DNA of 39,143 nucleotides from Christensenellaceae bacterium (GCA_020025205.1 JAHHSO010000018.1:1-39143); one strand, 5' to 3'; counted from the first letter of the stretch, positions 15,172 through 23,586 are shown. Numbers and translations: made by a program. Notes: generated from the sequence alone by a model not told the origin.

Positions 15172-16728
15172 ATGGGCAATCAAAATGTCGCCGCGGATAA
15201 GAATGTCAACCGCGCAAAGGCATATCAGCTCGCGCTGTTCCCAATGAACAACGGTGCGACCAATGTGTACTTCGTGCTGGTGCTTTCCTATATTGCGACG
15301 TTCGGCAACGGCGTTCTCGGGCTTTTGACGCTGTTTGCCTCCGTGATGGTGACGGGTATGCGTCTGTTCGATGCGATCACCGATCCGATCATCGGCGCGC
15401 TGCTGGATCGCACAAACGGCAAGTTCGGCAAATTCCGTCCGTTCATGATTATCGGCAACGTCATCATGGCCGTCAGCATTCTGGCACTGTACATCCTGAC
15501 GCCGATGATTCCGGCAGACATGATGTGGCTGCGTTATGTGATGTTTGTTCTGCTGTATGCAATCTGGGTTATTGGCTATACGTTCCAGACGTCCTGCACC
15601 CGCTCGGGACAGACTGTTCTGACCAACGATCCGAATCAGCGCCCGATGTTCACGCTGTTTAACACCATCGGCAGTCTGGTCGGCATGGGTGCCATGCAGT
15701 TTCTGGCGCCGATTATCCGCGCAAACGTTGGGGATTACAACACGGCTGTTTTTTACCGGGTTTTGACGCCGCTTGGAATCATCGTCTCGTTTGTCCTGAC
15801 AATCCTTGCAGTTATCGGCATCTGGGAAAAGGATCAGCCCAAGTACTTCGGACTGGGCGGCAAAAATGCTGCGCCGGTCAAGGTGTCCGAGTATGTACAG
15901 ATTGTCAAAGGCAATAAGCCCATGCAGCGCCTGATGGTTGCAGGTGCTGGCTGCAAGCTGGCGCTGGCCATCGCAACGAACATGTCCGTCCTGTGCATGC
16001 TCTATGGCTGCATGATGGGCAACTATGATGGACTGTATCTGCCGATGATGGTGCTGGGCTATGTATTCTCCGCGCCGTTCTTCCTGCTGACGATTCGCAC
16101 ATCCCAGAAGAAGGGACAGAAGGCATCGCTTGAGAAGTATGTCCGCGTTGCGCTGGTCATGTATGTGGGCGTGCTGGGTCTTTTGCTCCTGTGGGGTCAT
16201 GGCGACGCTTTCGTTTTGAGCATTGGCGGCGAAAGGGGCATCAACCTCTATACGATTTTGTTCATGATTTTCTTCGGCATTGGCTATGGTGCATATTATT
16301 CTACGGCAGATATGCCGATCCCGATGGTGGCAGACTGCTCGGATTACGAGACATATCGTTCCGGCAAGTATGTTCCGGGCATCATGGGCACCATGTTCTC
16401 TCTGGTGGACAAGCTGGTTTCTTCTCTGGCGGCGACAGTTGTTGCCATTGCCATTACGTTTATCGGCCTGAATGACCTGCCTGTTGCGGAAACGCCGTAT
16501 GCGCCGGGCATGAACTGGGTGGTTATCGTTCTGTTCTGCGTAGTTCCGATGCTGGCATGGGTCGCTACGCTGATTGCGATGAAGGGCTATGAATTGACTG
16601 GCGAGAAGATGAAGGAAATCCAGGCGGTCAACGCTGCCCGCAAGGATGCCATTGAAAGCGGCATGACGATGGATGAAGCCATGGAGCGCTACAAGACAAT
16701 TGATGAAGTTCCCGAATCATACAAGTGA
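15172..16728 (+). CDS. GPH-family glycoside:cation symporter (MFS)
   Basis: 518 residues, about 12 membrane helices. It belongs to the glycoside-pentoside-hexuronide:cation symporters (MelB, LacS, UidB relatives). The family mark is the helix-2 region with RLFDAITDPIIGALLDRT followed by GKFGKFRPFM. A long charged C-terminal tail (about 480-518) ends the protein. AAGGGAG precedes the ATG. It lies directly downstream of the GH2 gene, which presumably acts on the imported sugar; substrates could be beta-galactosides, beta-glucosides or beta-glucuronides. Confidence 0.9.
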   Translation: MGNQNVAADKNVNRAKAYQLALFPMNNGATNVYFVLVLSYIATFGNGVLGLLTLFASVMVTGMRLFDAITDPIIGALLDRTNGKFGKFRPFMIIGNVIMAVSILALYILTPMIPADMMWLRYVMFVLLYAIWVIGYTFQTSCTRSGQTVLTNDPNQRPMFTLFNTIGSLVGMGAMQFLAPIIRANVGDYNTAVFYRVLTPLGIIVSFVLTILAVIGIWEKDQPKYFGLGGKNAAPVKVSEYVQIVKGNKPMQRLMVAGAGCKLALAIATNMSVLCMLYGCMMGNYDGLYLPMMVLGYVFSAPFFLLTIRTSQKKGQKASLEKYVRVALVMYVGVLGLLLLWGHGDAFVLSIGGERGINLYTILFMIFFGIGYGAYYSTADMPIPMVADCSDYETYRSGKYVPGIMGTMFSLVDKLVSSLAATVVAIAITFIGLNDLPVAETPYAPGMNWVVIVLFCVVPMLAWVATLIAMKGYELTGEKMKEIQAVNAARKDAIESGMTMDEAMERYKTIDEVPESYK

Positions 16729-16757
16729 TTGCAAACAGGGGGGGAATATGATATAAT
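16729..16757 (+). promoter_or_regulatory. Promoter between the symporter gene and the two-component system
   Basis: TTGCAA (16729-16734), 17-bp spacer, TATAAT (16752-16757). It starts at the symporter stop codon and lies only about 35 bp before a terminator hairpin. Confidence 0.65.
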
Positions 16758-16792
16758 CTCTGTGTTGCACCCCGCATCATTGTAAAAAATAA

Positions 16793-16840
16793 GGTTGCTG
16801 CGATATGTCCGGAGTGATAACATCGCAGCGCCTTTTTTTA
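16793..16840 (+). terminator. Terminator/attenuator upstream of the LytTR regulator gene
   Basis: Arms 16793-16804 and 16822-16832 share the GCTGCGAT/ATCGCAGC core, followed by CTTTTTTTAC. It ends symporter transcripts and also any RNA from the promoter at 16729-16757, giving a possible RNA of about 75 nt. Confidence 0.8.
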
Positions 16841-16877
16841 CTCTTTTGAGTTTTCAAAAGGCAGGGGTTGTCAGTGC

Positions 16878-16943
16878 ATGCGGCTTAAAATTGGGGTCAA
16901 CGATGAGAACGCAGTACTGTACGGCGGAAAAAATGCTCTTTAG
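16878..16943 (+). CDS. Possible 21-residue leader or signal peptide
   Basis: ATG with AGGGG ten bases upstream, 21 codons, ending ten bases before the ribosome binding site of the LytTR regulator gene. The predicted peptide (starts MRLKIGVNDEN, ends YGGKNAL) matches nothing I know. Short frames like this arise by chance; listed because LytTR/GHKL systems often sit beside a small peptide gene. Confidence 0.15.
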   Translation: MRLKIGVNDENAVLYGGKNAL

Positions 16944-16966
16944 AGCAGCAGAAAGGGGAAGACGCC

Positions 16967-17671
16967 ATGCTGATGATAGCTATTGTCGACGATGACGCGC
17001 GCGATTCTGCATTGCTCAGGTCGCAGGTGGAACACTTTTTTTCGGAAAAAAAGGAAGCCTGCATCATTAAAACGTATGGCGACGGGCTGGATTTTATCCG
17101 CAGTTCGGAAGAATACGATATTGTTTTTCTGGATATCCGTATGGATAAGCTTGATGGGATTGAAACCGCGCGCATCCTGCGCAAGATCAATAAGGATAGT
17201 CTTTTGATCTTTGTCACCTATATGGCCCAGTTTGCCATTAAGGGATATGAAGTCGATGCGATGGATTTCATCGTCAAGCCGATAGATCAGTTTTCTATCG
17301 ACCATGTGTTGGAAAAAGCGATGAAGCGGATTTCCAACCGGGTAGGCGTGCCGTTGATGCTTAAAACAGCCAATGGTGTGGTCAGCATTTCTTCCAAAAG
17401 TGTGTATTATGTGGAGATTTATAATCATGACCTGATTTATCATACGGAGGAAGGCAGCTTCAAAGTGCGCGGGCGCCTGAGTGATGTCTGCGAAAAGCTC
17501 GGAGATCATCAGTTTATTCTGTGCAGCCGTTCATATTTGGCAAATCTGCGCTATATCAGCAGCGTAGGTTCAGGATTCCTGATTGTACACGGAGAAAAAA
17601 TCCCCATTTCCAAGTCGCACCGAAAGGAAATTGAGGAACGCTTTATCAATTATATGGGTGAAAGCTTATGA
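16967..17671 (+). CDS. LytTR-family response regulator
   Basis: 234 residues: a receiver domain (1 to about 120) with the acidic pair D8-D9, phospho-acceptor D56 in VFLDIRMD and K104 in FIVKPID, then a LytTR DNA-binding domain (about 130-234). Such regulators (AgrA, ComE, VirR types) bind pairs of about 9-bp direct repeats roughly 21 bp apart. AGGGGAAG precedes the ATG. It overlaps the kinase gene by four bases, so the two are co-translated. Coming after the glycosidase and symporter genes, the system may control this locus. No clear promoter of its own is seen between 16840 and 16966. Confidence 0.92.
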   Translation: MLMIAIVDDDARDSALLRSQVEHFFSEKKEACIIKTYGDGLDFIRSSEEYDIVFLDIRMDKLDGIETARILRKINKDSLLIFVTYMAQFAIKGYEVDAMDFIVKPIDQFSIDHVLEKAMKRISNRVGVPLMLKTANGVVSISSKSVYYVEIYNHDLIYHTEEGSFKVRGRLSDVCEKLGDHQFILCSRSYLANLRYISSVGSGFLIVHGEKIPISKSHRKEIEERFINYMGESL

Positions 17672-19011
17672 TGGACAGTGCATGGTGGATTCGGACAATT
17701 GACCATCGCGTGTCCACGGGGATTATTTTCTTTGTCATTTTGATGTTCTGGGCGAAAGGTGAAAACAGAAGCTTTCTGCCGCTCAGAAAAGCGCTTTCTT
17801 TTTTCGGTTTATGTGCGACCAACTGGATTTTGCGCTATCAGATTGACACGGTTTTGCATGGTTCGTTTCAAATCGCGTGCGGATACAGCATGATCATTCT
17901 GGTCATGTGTCTGGCCTTTGCCGGCTGTTACTTTTTCTGTTATCGCGCGTCTGTTCAGGAATATATCTACTGTACGGTGATCGCCGTTACGGTTTACCGA
18001 CTGGCATGGAATCTGTTCAAAAGCATCACAGCGGTTCAGGGGATGCTTCGTATTCATCTGCCGTGGTCGGGATACAGCCTTGCCAATTCGATTTATTCTT
18101 ACTGCATCTACTTTGCGGTAATTCTTTTGTGCTATGCGGCGTTCCGCATTGTCACGCGGGATTATTACCAAACCAAGATACTGGCCAAGCCGTCTATTGC
18201 GGTGTTTTTAATCTTCTGCCAGATGCTGCTTGAATTTTTGTATCGCTACTATGGGGATAATGTGACAACGGCGTTCATGTTCTATCTGACGGCGCTGCTG
18301 TACTGCCTGATTAACTATGCGCTGCTGCTGGTTGAGCTTCATGCAGACCAGCTGCAGCAGGAAAACAACAACATGCAGGCATTCATTCATAATAAACAGC
18401 AGTATTATCAAATCAGCCGTGACGGCATTATTTCGCTGCAGACCAAATGCCACGATTTGAAACACCAGATTGCGTGCATTCGATCGGCAGAGGGAAAAAA
18501 GCAGTTAGAAAAATATATGAATCGGCTGGAGGACTCCATTGATGAATACAATACGGTCATTGAAACAGGCAACGAATATGTGGATGTCGTTCTGACGGAA
18601 AAGAACATCATCTGCACCAATTGGGGAATTAAATTCACCTACATCATTGACGGTTCCCTGTTCAATTTCATGTCAGAAATGGATGCCTATGCGTTGTTTG
18701 GCAATATCATGGACAATGCAATTGAAAGCATGGCCAATGTGGCGGACCCGCAAAGGCGTTACATTACGCTCAAAGCTGCTGAACGGAATGATATGGTTTT
18801 GCTGGTCGTTGAAAACTATTACGAGAACGAACTGAAATATCAGGATGGCATTCCGGTAACCAATAAACCGGAAAAACATCATCATGGTTTCGGGCTGCGC
18901 TCGATTATGAACATTGCACAGAGCTATGGCGGACGCGCAACCATTCATGCAGAAAATCATGTCTTTCGGCTGACGGTGACGATGTGCCCATCAAAAAAGA
19001 ATGCATCATAA
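17668..19011 (+). CDS. Sensor histidine kinase, GHKL type (AgrC-like)
   Basis: 447 residues. The N-terminal ~220 residues hold about six membrane helices without a known extracellular domain. A coiled stretch then leads to the phospho-acceptor region CHDLKHQ (H262 followed by D263), as in the HPK10/AgrC class. The ATPase domain has the N-box MDNAIES (N350) and a C-terminal GFGLRSI glycine motif. Start ATGATG overlaps the regulator stop. HPK10 kinases often sense peptides, but sugar-linked ones may exist; no AgrB-like processing gene is present, so the signal is unknown. Confidence 0.9.
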   Translation: MMDSAWWIRTIDHRVSTGIIFFVILMFWAKGENRSFLPLRKALSFFGLCATNWILRYQIDTVLHGSFQIACGYSMIILVMCLAFAGCYFFCYRASVQEYIYCTVIAVTVYRLAWNLFKSITAVQGMLRIHLPWSGYSLANSIYSYCIYFAVILLCYAAFRIVTRDYYQTKILAKPSIAVFLIFCQMLLEFLYRYYGDNVTTAFMFYLTALLYCLINYALLLVELHADQLQQENNNMQAFIHNKQQYYQISRDGIISLQTKCHDLKHQIACIRSAEGKKQLEKYMNRLEDSIDEYNTVIETGNEYVDVVLTEKNIICTNWGIKFTYIIDGSLFNFMSEMDAYALFGNIMDNAIESMANVADPQRRYITLKAAERNDMVLLVVENYYENELKYQDGIPVTNKPEKHHHGFGLRSIMNIAQSYGGRATIHAENHVFRLTVTMCPSKKNAS

Positions 19012-19112
19012 AAGGTGGTTGGGGCACTGACATTGGAGCGAATTGTTTTTTGATTGCCAGTATAAATATACACAATCCGGCTGGTTTGGAATTTCCTTTT
19101 GGCTGGAACAAT

Positions 19113-19149
19113 AAAAGGCGCCCCGTGCATCTGCACGAGGGCGCCTTTT
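19113..19149. terminator. Bidirectional terminator after the two-component system
   Basis: Long hairpin: AAAAGGCGCCC (19113-19123) pairs with 19139-19149, with a further CGTGCA/TGCACG stem inside. A- and T-runs on both sides let it serve the kinase gene and the convergent DUF1540 gene. Confidence 0.9.
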
Positions 19150-19177
19150 ACTGTTTTTGTACAGCCTCAAGCCTGTC

Positions 19178-19342
19178 TTACTTGCCGCACTGGCACTCGT
19201 AAGAACCGCACATGCTTTCGTCATCCTTGCCGGAATGGCAGCCGCATTTCGCGCAGACATTGATGCTGCTCAGCTCGCACAGGTTTTTTGGACTGTGGTG
19301 ACGGCAGCTCGCCACAGAGCAGTGAATGGTCTGATTATTCAT
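19178..19342 (-). CDS. DUF1540 cysteine-rich small protein
   Basis: 54 residues with nine cysteines (C8, C13, C22, C30, C33, C35, C45, C50, C52). The NVCAKCGC core and the CxxxxC start place it in DUF1540, small probable metal-binding proteins frequent in spore-forming Bacillota. Start at 19342 is supported by GGGAGGG. The upstream region carries a sigma-G-like promoter, pointing to forespore expression. Function unknown. Confidence 0.85.
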   Translation of the reverse strand: MNNQTIHCSVASCRHHSPKNLCELSSINVCAKCGCHSGKDDESMCGSYECQCGK

Positions 19343-19384
19343 GATAAAACCCTCCCTTTTGATTTTGAGCATCTGCTCAGGACG

Positions 19385-19413
19385 TAGTATGGCGCGGCAA
19401 AGAAAAAATATGC
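19385..19413 (-). promoter_or_regulatory. Sigma-G-like (forespore) promoter of the DUF1540 gene
   Basis: On the minus strand, GCATA (19409-19413), 17-bp spacer, CATACTA (19385-19391). This matches the B. subtilis sigma-G consensus (GHATR, 17-18 bp, CATWHTA) at every position. The predicted leader is about 36 nt. No sigma-A promoter is seen in the same place. Confidence 0.5.
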
Positions 19414-19429
19414 AGCTTTTTTCATCATG

Positions 19430-19458
19430 TTGCAAAGAAACATTAAAACAAGTATAAT
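19430..19458 (+). promoter_or_regulatory. Promoter of the aldo/keto reductase-hydrogenase operon
   Basis: TTGCAA (19430-19435), 17-bp spacer, TATAAT (19453-19458), about 70 nt before the reductase start. Confidence 0.7.
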
Positions 19459-19534
19459 AGAATAAACAGAGGAAACAAACCTTTGAAAAATTAAACGGTC
19501 GCTCAAAAGCGAGAGGATAAAAGGGGCTGATCTG

Positions 19535-20542
19535 ATGCAGTATACGACACTGGGCAAAACCGGTCTGCGCATTTCGCGCATAGGATTTGGCGGTATCCCG
19601 ATTCAGAAGGTGAATGCGGAAACGACCCGCGGCCTGCTGAGACACATGATGAAATGCGGAATGAACTATATTGATACAGCACGCGGCTATACGGTCAGCG
19701 AATCCTATCTGGGCGAAGGACTGGAAGGCATTCGGGAGCATTTCGTGGTGGCAACCAAGTCAATGGCCCGCACAAAAGAGGAAATGGCTCGCGATATTGA
19801 TGTGAGCCTGTCCAACCTCAAAACGGATTACATTGATCTCTATCAGGTGCACAATCCGTCCATGGCTGATCTGGACAGGGTGCTTGCACCAGGCGGCGCG
19901 CTGGAAGCGCTGTTGGAAGCGAAGGCGGCGGGCAAGATTCACCACATCGGCCTGACGGCACATTTGGAAGGCATCTTTGAACGAGCACTTGATCTGGACT
20001 GGGTGGAAACCATCATGTTCCCATACAATTTGGTGGAGACACAGGGCGAAAAGCTTATGCACCGCTGTACGGAGAAAAATATAGGTTTTATCTGTATGAA
20101 GCCTCTGGCAGGAGGCGCGCTTGATGATGCAGGTCTGGCGCTGCGATTCATTGCTCACAATCCAGATGTTTCCGTGGTCATTCCGGGCATGTATGACGTT
20201 CGAGAGATTGACGAAAATCTCGCTGCGGTTCAGGACGAAACGCCGCTGAGCGCGGATGAACTGAATCAGATTGACACAATCCGCCGGGAACTGGGAACAC
20301 AGTTCTGCCGCCGGTGCAACTACTGTCAGCCATGTACAGCAGGCATACTCATCAGCAATATTTTCATATTGGAAGGATATTTGCAGCGCTATGGCCTGCA
20401 GGACTGGGCACAAAAGCGTTATCAGGCGCTGGACAAAAAGGCGGGGGATTGTCTGGGATGCGGTGTTTGTGAAACGCGCTGCCCGTATCAGCTGCCCATC
20501 AGAGAGATGCTTGGGCGATGCAGACAGGAATTTGGAGCATAA
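19535..20542 (+). CDS. Aldo/keto reductase with C-terminal iron-sulfur domain
   Basis: 335 residues. The N-terminal ~260 residues form an aldo/keto reductase barrel with the catalytic set D47, Y52, K75 and H106 in the expected motifs (YIDTARGY, VATKS, YQVHNPS). The C-terminal part adds cysteines C258, C261, C264, C267 and then C306, C309, C312, C316 in CLGCGVCETRCP, enough for one or two 4Fe-4S clusters. This fused AKR/ferredoxin type is common in anaerobes; its substrates are mostly unknown, and electrons probably come from ferredoxin or NAD(P)H. It has its own promoter, and the group B hydrogenase gene starts 23 bases after its stop. Confidence 0.9.
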   Translation: MQYTTLGKTGLRISRIGFGGIPIQKVNAETTRGLLRHMMKCGMNYIDTARGYTVSESYLGEGLEGIREHFVVATKSMARTKEEMARDIDVSLSNLKTDYIDLYQVHNPSMADLDRVLAPGGALEALLEAKAAGKIHHIGLTAHLEGIFERALDLDWVETIMFPYNLVETQGEKLMHRCTEKNIGFICMKPLAGGALDDAGLALRFIAHNPDVSVVIPGMYDVREIDENLAAVQDETPLSADELNQIDTIRRELGTQFCRRCNYCQPCTAGILISNIFILEGYLQRYGLQDWAQKRYQALDKKAGDCLGCGVCETRCPYQLPIREMLGRCRQEFGA

Positions 20543-20565
20543 ACGATCGATTAAGAGGGCGAAAC

Positions 20566-22047
20566 ATGAACAAGAGTAGAAAAGTCAATTGGAAACAAAG
20601 TGTTTTAACGGCGGTTGCCAAGTACAGTTACGAGGGATCACTGGACGAACATAAAGATTTTATTCCGCTGGAAATTATCCCCCATGGCAGTCAGGCAACG
20701 TATCGCTGCTGCGTATACAGGGAGCGGGAGATTCTCAGGAATCGCGTAGCGTGGGCTTGCGGTCAGGCATCGATCTATGGAGATGACGGATATGTGTACA
20801 CGGACGAGCCGGTTGCCGTCATGAACAGTGCCTGCGAGGGCTGCCCGCTTCAGCGATATACAGTGACAAGCAATTGCCAGCACTGTGTTGCACAAAAGTG
20901 CATGGAGGCCTGCCGCTTTGATGCGATTACCATGACGCACCAGGGAGCGGTGATCAACCCCGAAAAATGCCGCGAGTGCGGCATGTGTGCCCAGGCGTGC
21001 CCGTATAACGCCATTGCGGATGCGCGCCGTCCCTGTGTGCGCTCCTGCCCAGTGGATGCGATATCCGTGAATAAGCGCAATCGCCGTGCGTCCATTGATT
21101 ATTCCAGGTGCATTTCCTGCGGAAACTGCACAGTGGCCTGCCCGTTTGGTGCGATTTCGGATGTATCCATGATTACGGACATCATCGCAGATATTCAGAA
21201 TAAGGATCTGCAGGTGTATGCCTGCTTTGCCCCTTCCATGGAAGGGCAGTTTGGCAGCGTGAACGTGGGCGAGATGATGAAGGCGATCAAGCTGCTTGGG
21301 TTTGATGACGTGATGGAGGTTTCCGTTGGTGCAGATGCTACAGCATATTATGAAGCACAGGAAGCCAAGGAAATCGCCAAGGAGCACGGCCACATGACCA
21401 CCAGCTGCTGTCCGGCATTTTATAACATGGTGCAAAAACATTTTCCGGACCTCATGGATAGAGTGAGCCACACGGTTTCTCCGATGGTGGCGACAGCTCG
21501 GTTCATCAAGAAGATGCATCCCGGCGCCAAGGTTGCGTTTATTGGGCCTTGCATTGCAAAAAAGAGCGAGGTCAGGCGCTATCAGAAAATGAACAGCGAA
21601 GGCGCGGACTATGCCATGACGTTTGAAGAGCTGGAGGCCATGTTCAAGGCAAAGAACATTGACCCCGAAACAATTGCGGCTTTTGATGTGCAGCAAGGCT
21701 CTGTTTATGGCAAAAACTTTGCTGCATCGGGCGGTGTGGCGGCAGCTGTGCAGCAGGTGCTCACAGAGGAAAAGTTTGACATGCCGGTGAGTTGTCTGAA
21801 GTGTTCCGGCGCGGCGGAATGCAAAAAATCCCTCATGCTGCTGCGCGCGGGACGCATTGATGAGACGATGATTGAAGGCATGGTGTGCGAGGGCGGCTGT
21901 ATCAACGGCCCCGGAAAGGTTACGGATCTTCGCCAGAGTGTCGGCATGCGCCGCCAGCTTATGCGCAGTGCGGATGAAAGAAAGATTGGCGAAAACCTGC
22001 AGGAATATGACTTTACAGATGTCGACATGAAGGATCACAGACGGTAA
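20566..22047 (+). CDS. [FeFe] hydrogenase, group B type
   Basis: 493 residues. The N-terminal half is rich in ferredoxin-like motifs (CEGCP, CQHC, CRECGMCAQACP, CVRSCP, CISCGNCTVACP) for several 4Fe-4S clusters. The H-cluster domain follows: TTSCCPAF with C281 (proton-transfer position) and C282, PCIAKKSE with C329, and EGMVCEGGCINGPG with C441 and C445. The alanine-phenylalanine after CCP and PCIAKKSE fit group B rather than the better-known group A. It would reduce protons with ferredoxin electrons, or oxidise H2. The HydEFG maturases needed to build the H-cluster are not in the window. Start at 20566 has a weak AAGAGGG site. DUF6056 follows. Confidence 0.92.
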   Translation: MNKSRKVNWKQSVLTAVAKYSYEGSLDEHKDFIPLEIIPHGSQATYRCCVYREREILRNRVAWACGQASIYGDDGYVYTDEPVAVMNSACEGCPLQRYTVTSNCQHCVAQKCMEACRFDAITMTHQGAVINPEKCRECGMCAQACPYNAIADARRPCVRSCPVDAISVNKRNRRASIDYSRCISCGNCTVACPFGAISDVSMITDIIADIQNKDLQVYACFAPSMEGQFGSVNVGEMMKAIKLLGFDDVMEVSVGADATAYYEAQEAKEIAKEHGHMTTSCCPAFYNMVQKHFPDLMDRVSHTVSPMVATARFIKKMHPGAKVAFIGPCIAKKSEVRRYQKMNSEGADYAMTFEELEAMFKAKNIDPETIAAFDVQQGSVYGKNFAASGGVAAAVQQVLTEEKFDMPVSCLKCSGAAECKKSLMLLRAGRIDETMIEGMVCEGGCINGPGKVTDLRQSVGMRRQLMRSADERKIGENLQEYDFTDVDMKDHRR

Positions 22048-22068
22048 CGAAGACGAGGGAGAATTGCC

Positions 22069-23520
22069 ATGAAGAACGTGAAGCGGGTGCTGCCCGTTTG
22101 CCTTGCCGTGCTCTTGTGGGCGGCGCTGCTTGCGCCATTCTTTCTGGGCGCTTTCGCTGCACATCCCGCGACGGATGATTTCACATTTGCCACCTACACC
22201 CGCCCGACCTGGCTGAAGACGGGCAGCATCCTGCACGTTGTGAAGGATGCGCTCAGCTACGCTGTACGGACTTGGCGCGATTGGCAGGGAACCGTTACGG
22301 GGGTCATCATCATGGCGCTCGGTCCGGCGGTGTTTACGCTCAAATATTATGGCGTGCATGCCGTGATTCTTCTGGTTTTGCATCTGGCGGCACTGTTTGT
22401 GTTCCTTAAACACATGCTGCAAAAGCGGATGGGGTTAAATGGAAAGCTGTTTGCGGCGATCTATTTGCTGCTGTCCTGTGCCCAGATGCTCTTCCTGCCG
22501 GATATCGTGGAAGGTATCTACTGGTTTAATGGCGCGTGGTTTTACACGGGCGCCAATGCTGTGGCACTTTTGACGCTGACGCTGGCTGATCGGTGCAGCA
22601 CACGGGAATCCGGCATATTTTCGGAAATTCTCTGTGTGCTTCTGCTCTTTGCCCTCGGCATGGATAATTACATCACTGCCATGATGACGGCGGCGGCGCT
22701 TTTTATGATGGCCTTTCAGCGTTTCTGGGCAAAAGAGAAGAAAGAAGCTGTGCATACGGCACTTCTGCTTGTGCCCATTGGCGTAGGATTGCTGCTGTCC
22801 GTGCTGGCACCGGGAAACAAGGTTCGCATGGCAGTGGATGGCGCACATCAGAGCGGCTTGGGCTGGCTTGTTTCGTCCATCCTCTGGACGTTTCGCGATG
22901 CGGCCTGGTTCCTTATACGCTTTTTGATCAAAACGCCGCTTCTGTCTGTGCTGCTTGTTCTGACACCGGTGCTGTGCCGCTTCCTCAATGAAAACGTGGA
23001 AGAGAAAAACGCCTGCCCTCCGATTGGGGGGACGATAGCGGGAACATATCTGATTTTGTGCGCAATGATTATTCCGCATATGTATTCGTCCGGCTATGCC
23101 GGATCGGGGCGTGTAGTCAACATGTATCACCTGTATGTGCTGACGGCACTGCCGCTGGCACAGGTGCTCATTTTAAAACGGTTGAAATGTGAGCACCGGG
23201 AGGCGTTTTACAAAAAAAGAGGACTTTGGGCGGGGATGGCTGCTGCGGCATTGCTCTTTTGCCTGATGGGCGGGCAGCTTGGCAATTATCAGAAGCTTGT
23301 TGCGGATCAGCTTGATGGCACACAGGCGGCGTATATTGCACAGTTTAAAAACGAATATGCGCTGTGTGAAGCGGCCGGGGCAGAGGATGATGTGGCTCTG
23401 CCTGCGTGGACGGTGCAGACCGTAACGGGCAAGCCTACTGCGTTTGAGGATGCGACTGTCTGGACCAATGAAGCCATGGCCAGTTACTTTGATGTAAAGC
23501 GTGTATACGTTCAGCCCTGA
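22069..23520 (+). CDS. DUF6056-like polytopic membrane protein, possible GT-C glycosyltransferase
   Basis: 483 residues with about ten to eleven membrane helices. It has a D36-D37 pair in HPATDDF just after the first helix and WRDWQGT in the first large loop; an aspartate pair after helix 1 is typical of GT-C enzymes that use lipid-linked sugars. The overall look fits DUF6056 proteins found in glycan loci. It starts 21 bases after the hydrogenase gene and probably shares its transcript, which makes no obvious functional sense. A terminator follows. Confidence 0.65.
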   Translation: MKNVKRVLPVCLAVLLWAALLAPFFLGAFAAHPATDDFTFATYTRPTWLKTGSILHVVKDALSYAVRTWRDWQGTVTGVIIMALGPAVFTLKYYGVHAVILLVLHLAALFVFLKHMLQKRMGLNGKLFAAIYLLLSCAQMLFLPDIVEGIYWFNGAWFYTGANAVALLTLTLADRCSTRESGIFSEILCVLLLFALGMDNYITAMMTAAALFMMAFQRFWAKEKKEAVHTALLLVPIGVGLLLSVLAPGNKVRMAVDGAHQSGLGWLVSSILWTFRDAAWFLIRFLIKTPLLSVLLVLTPVLCRFLNENVEEKNACPPIGGTIAGTYLILCAMIIPHMYSSGYAGSGRVVNMYHLYVLTALPLAQVLILKRLKCEHREAFYKKRGLWAGMAAAALLFCLMGGQLGNYQKLVADQLDGTQAAYIAQFKNEYALCEAAGAEDDVALPAWTVQTVTGKPTAFEDATVWTNEAMASYFDVKRVYVQP

Positions 23521-23538
23521 CAGGGGGAAATAGAAAAG

Positions 23539-23586
23539 AAGAACCGCGCTGGCGAAGCATTTGCTTCGGCGGCGCGGTTCTTTTGC
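23539..23586 (+). terminator. Terminator of the reductase-hydrogenase-DUF6056 operon
   Basis: Arms 23539-23549 and 23572-23582 (11 bp) with an inner CGAAGC/GCTTCG stem, followed by TTTTGC. The 23587-23799 stretch after it holds no gene I can support. Confidence 0.9.

Noticed and set aside
18984..19202. Small plus-strand frame after the kinase with a GG-containing start, resembling a double-glycine peptide leader
   Set aside because: Starts with GTG inside the kinase gene without its own ribosome binding site and reads straight through the terminator hairpin at 19113-19149.
20638..22422. 594-codon open frame antisense to the hydrogenase gene
   Set aside because: Shadow frame; the plus strand encodes an unmistakable H-cluster protein.
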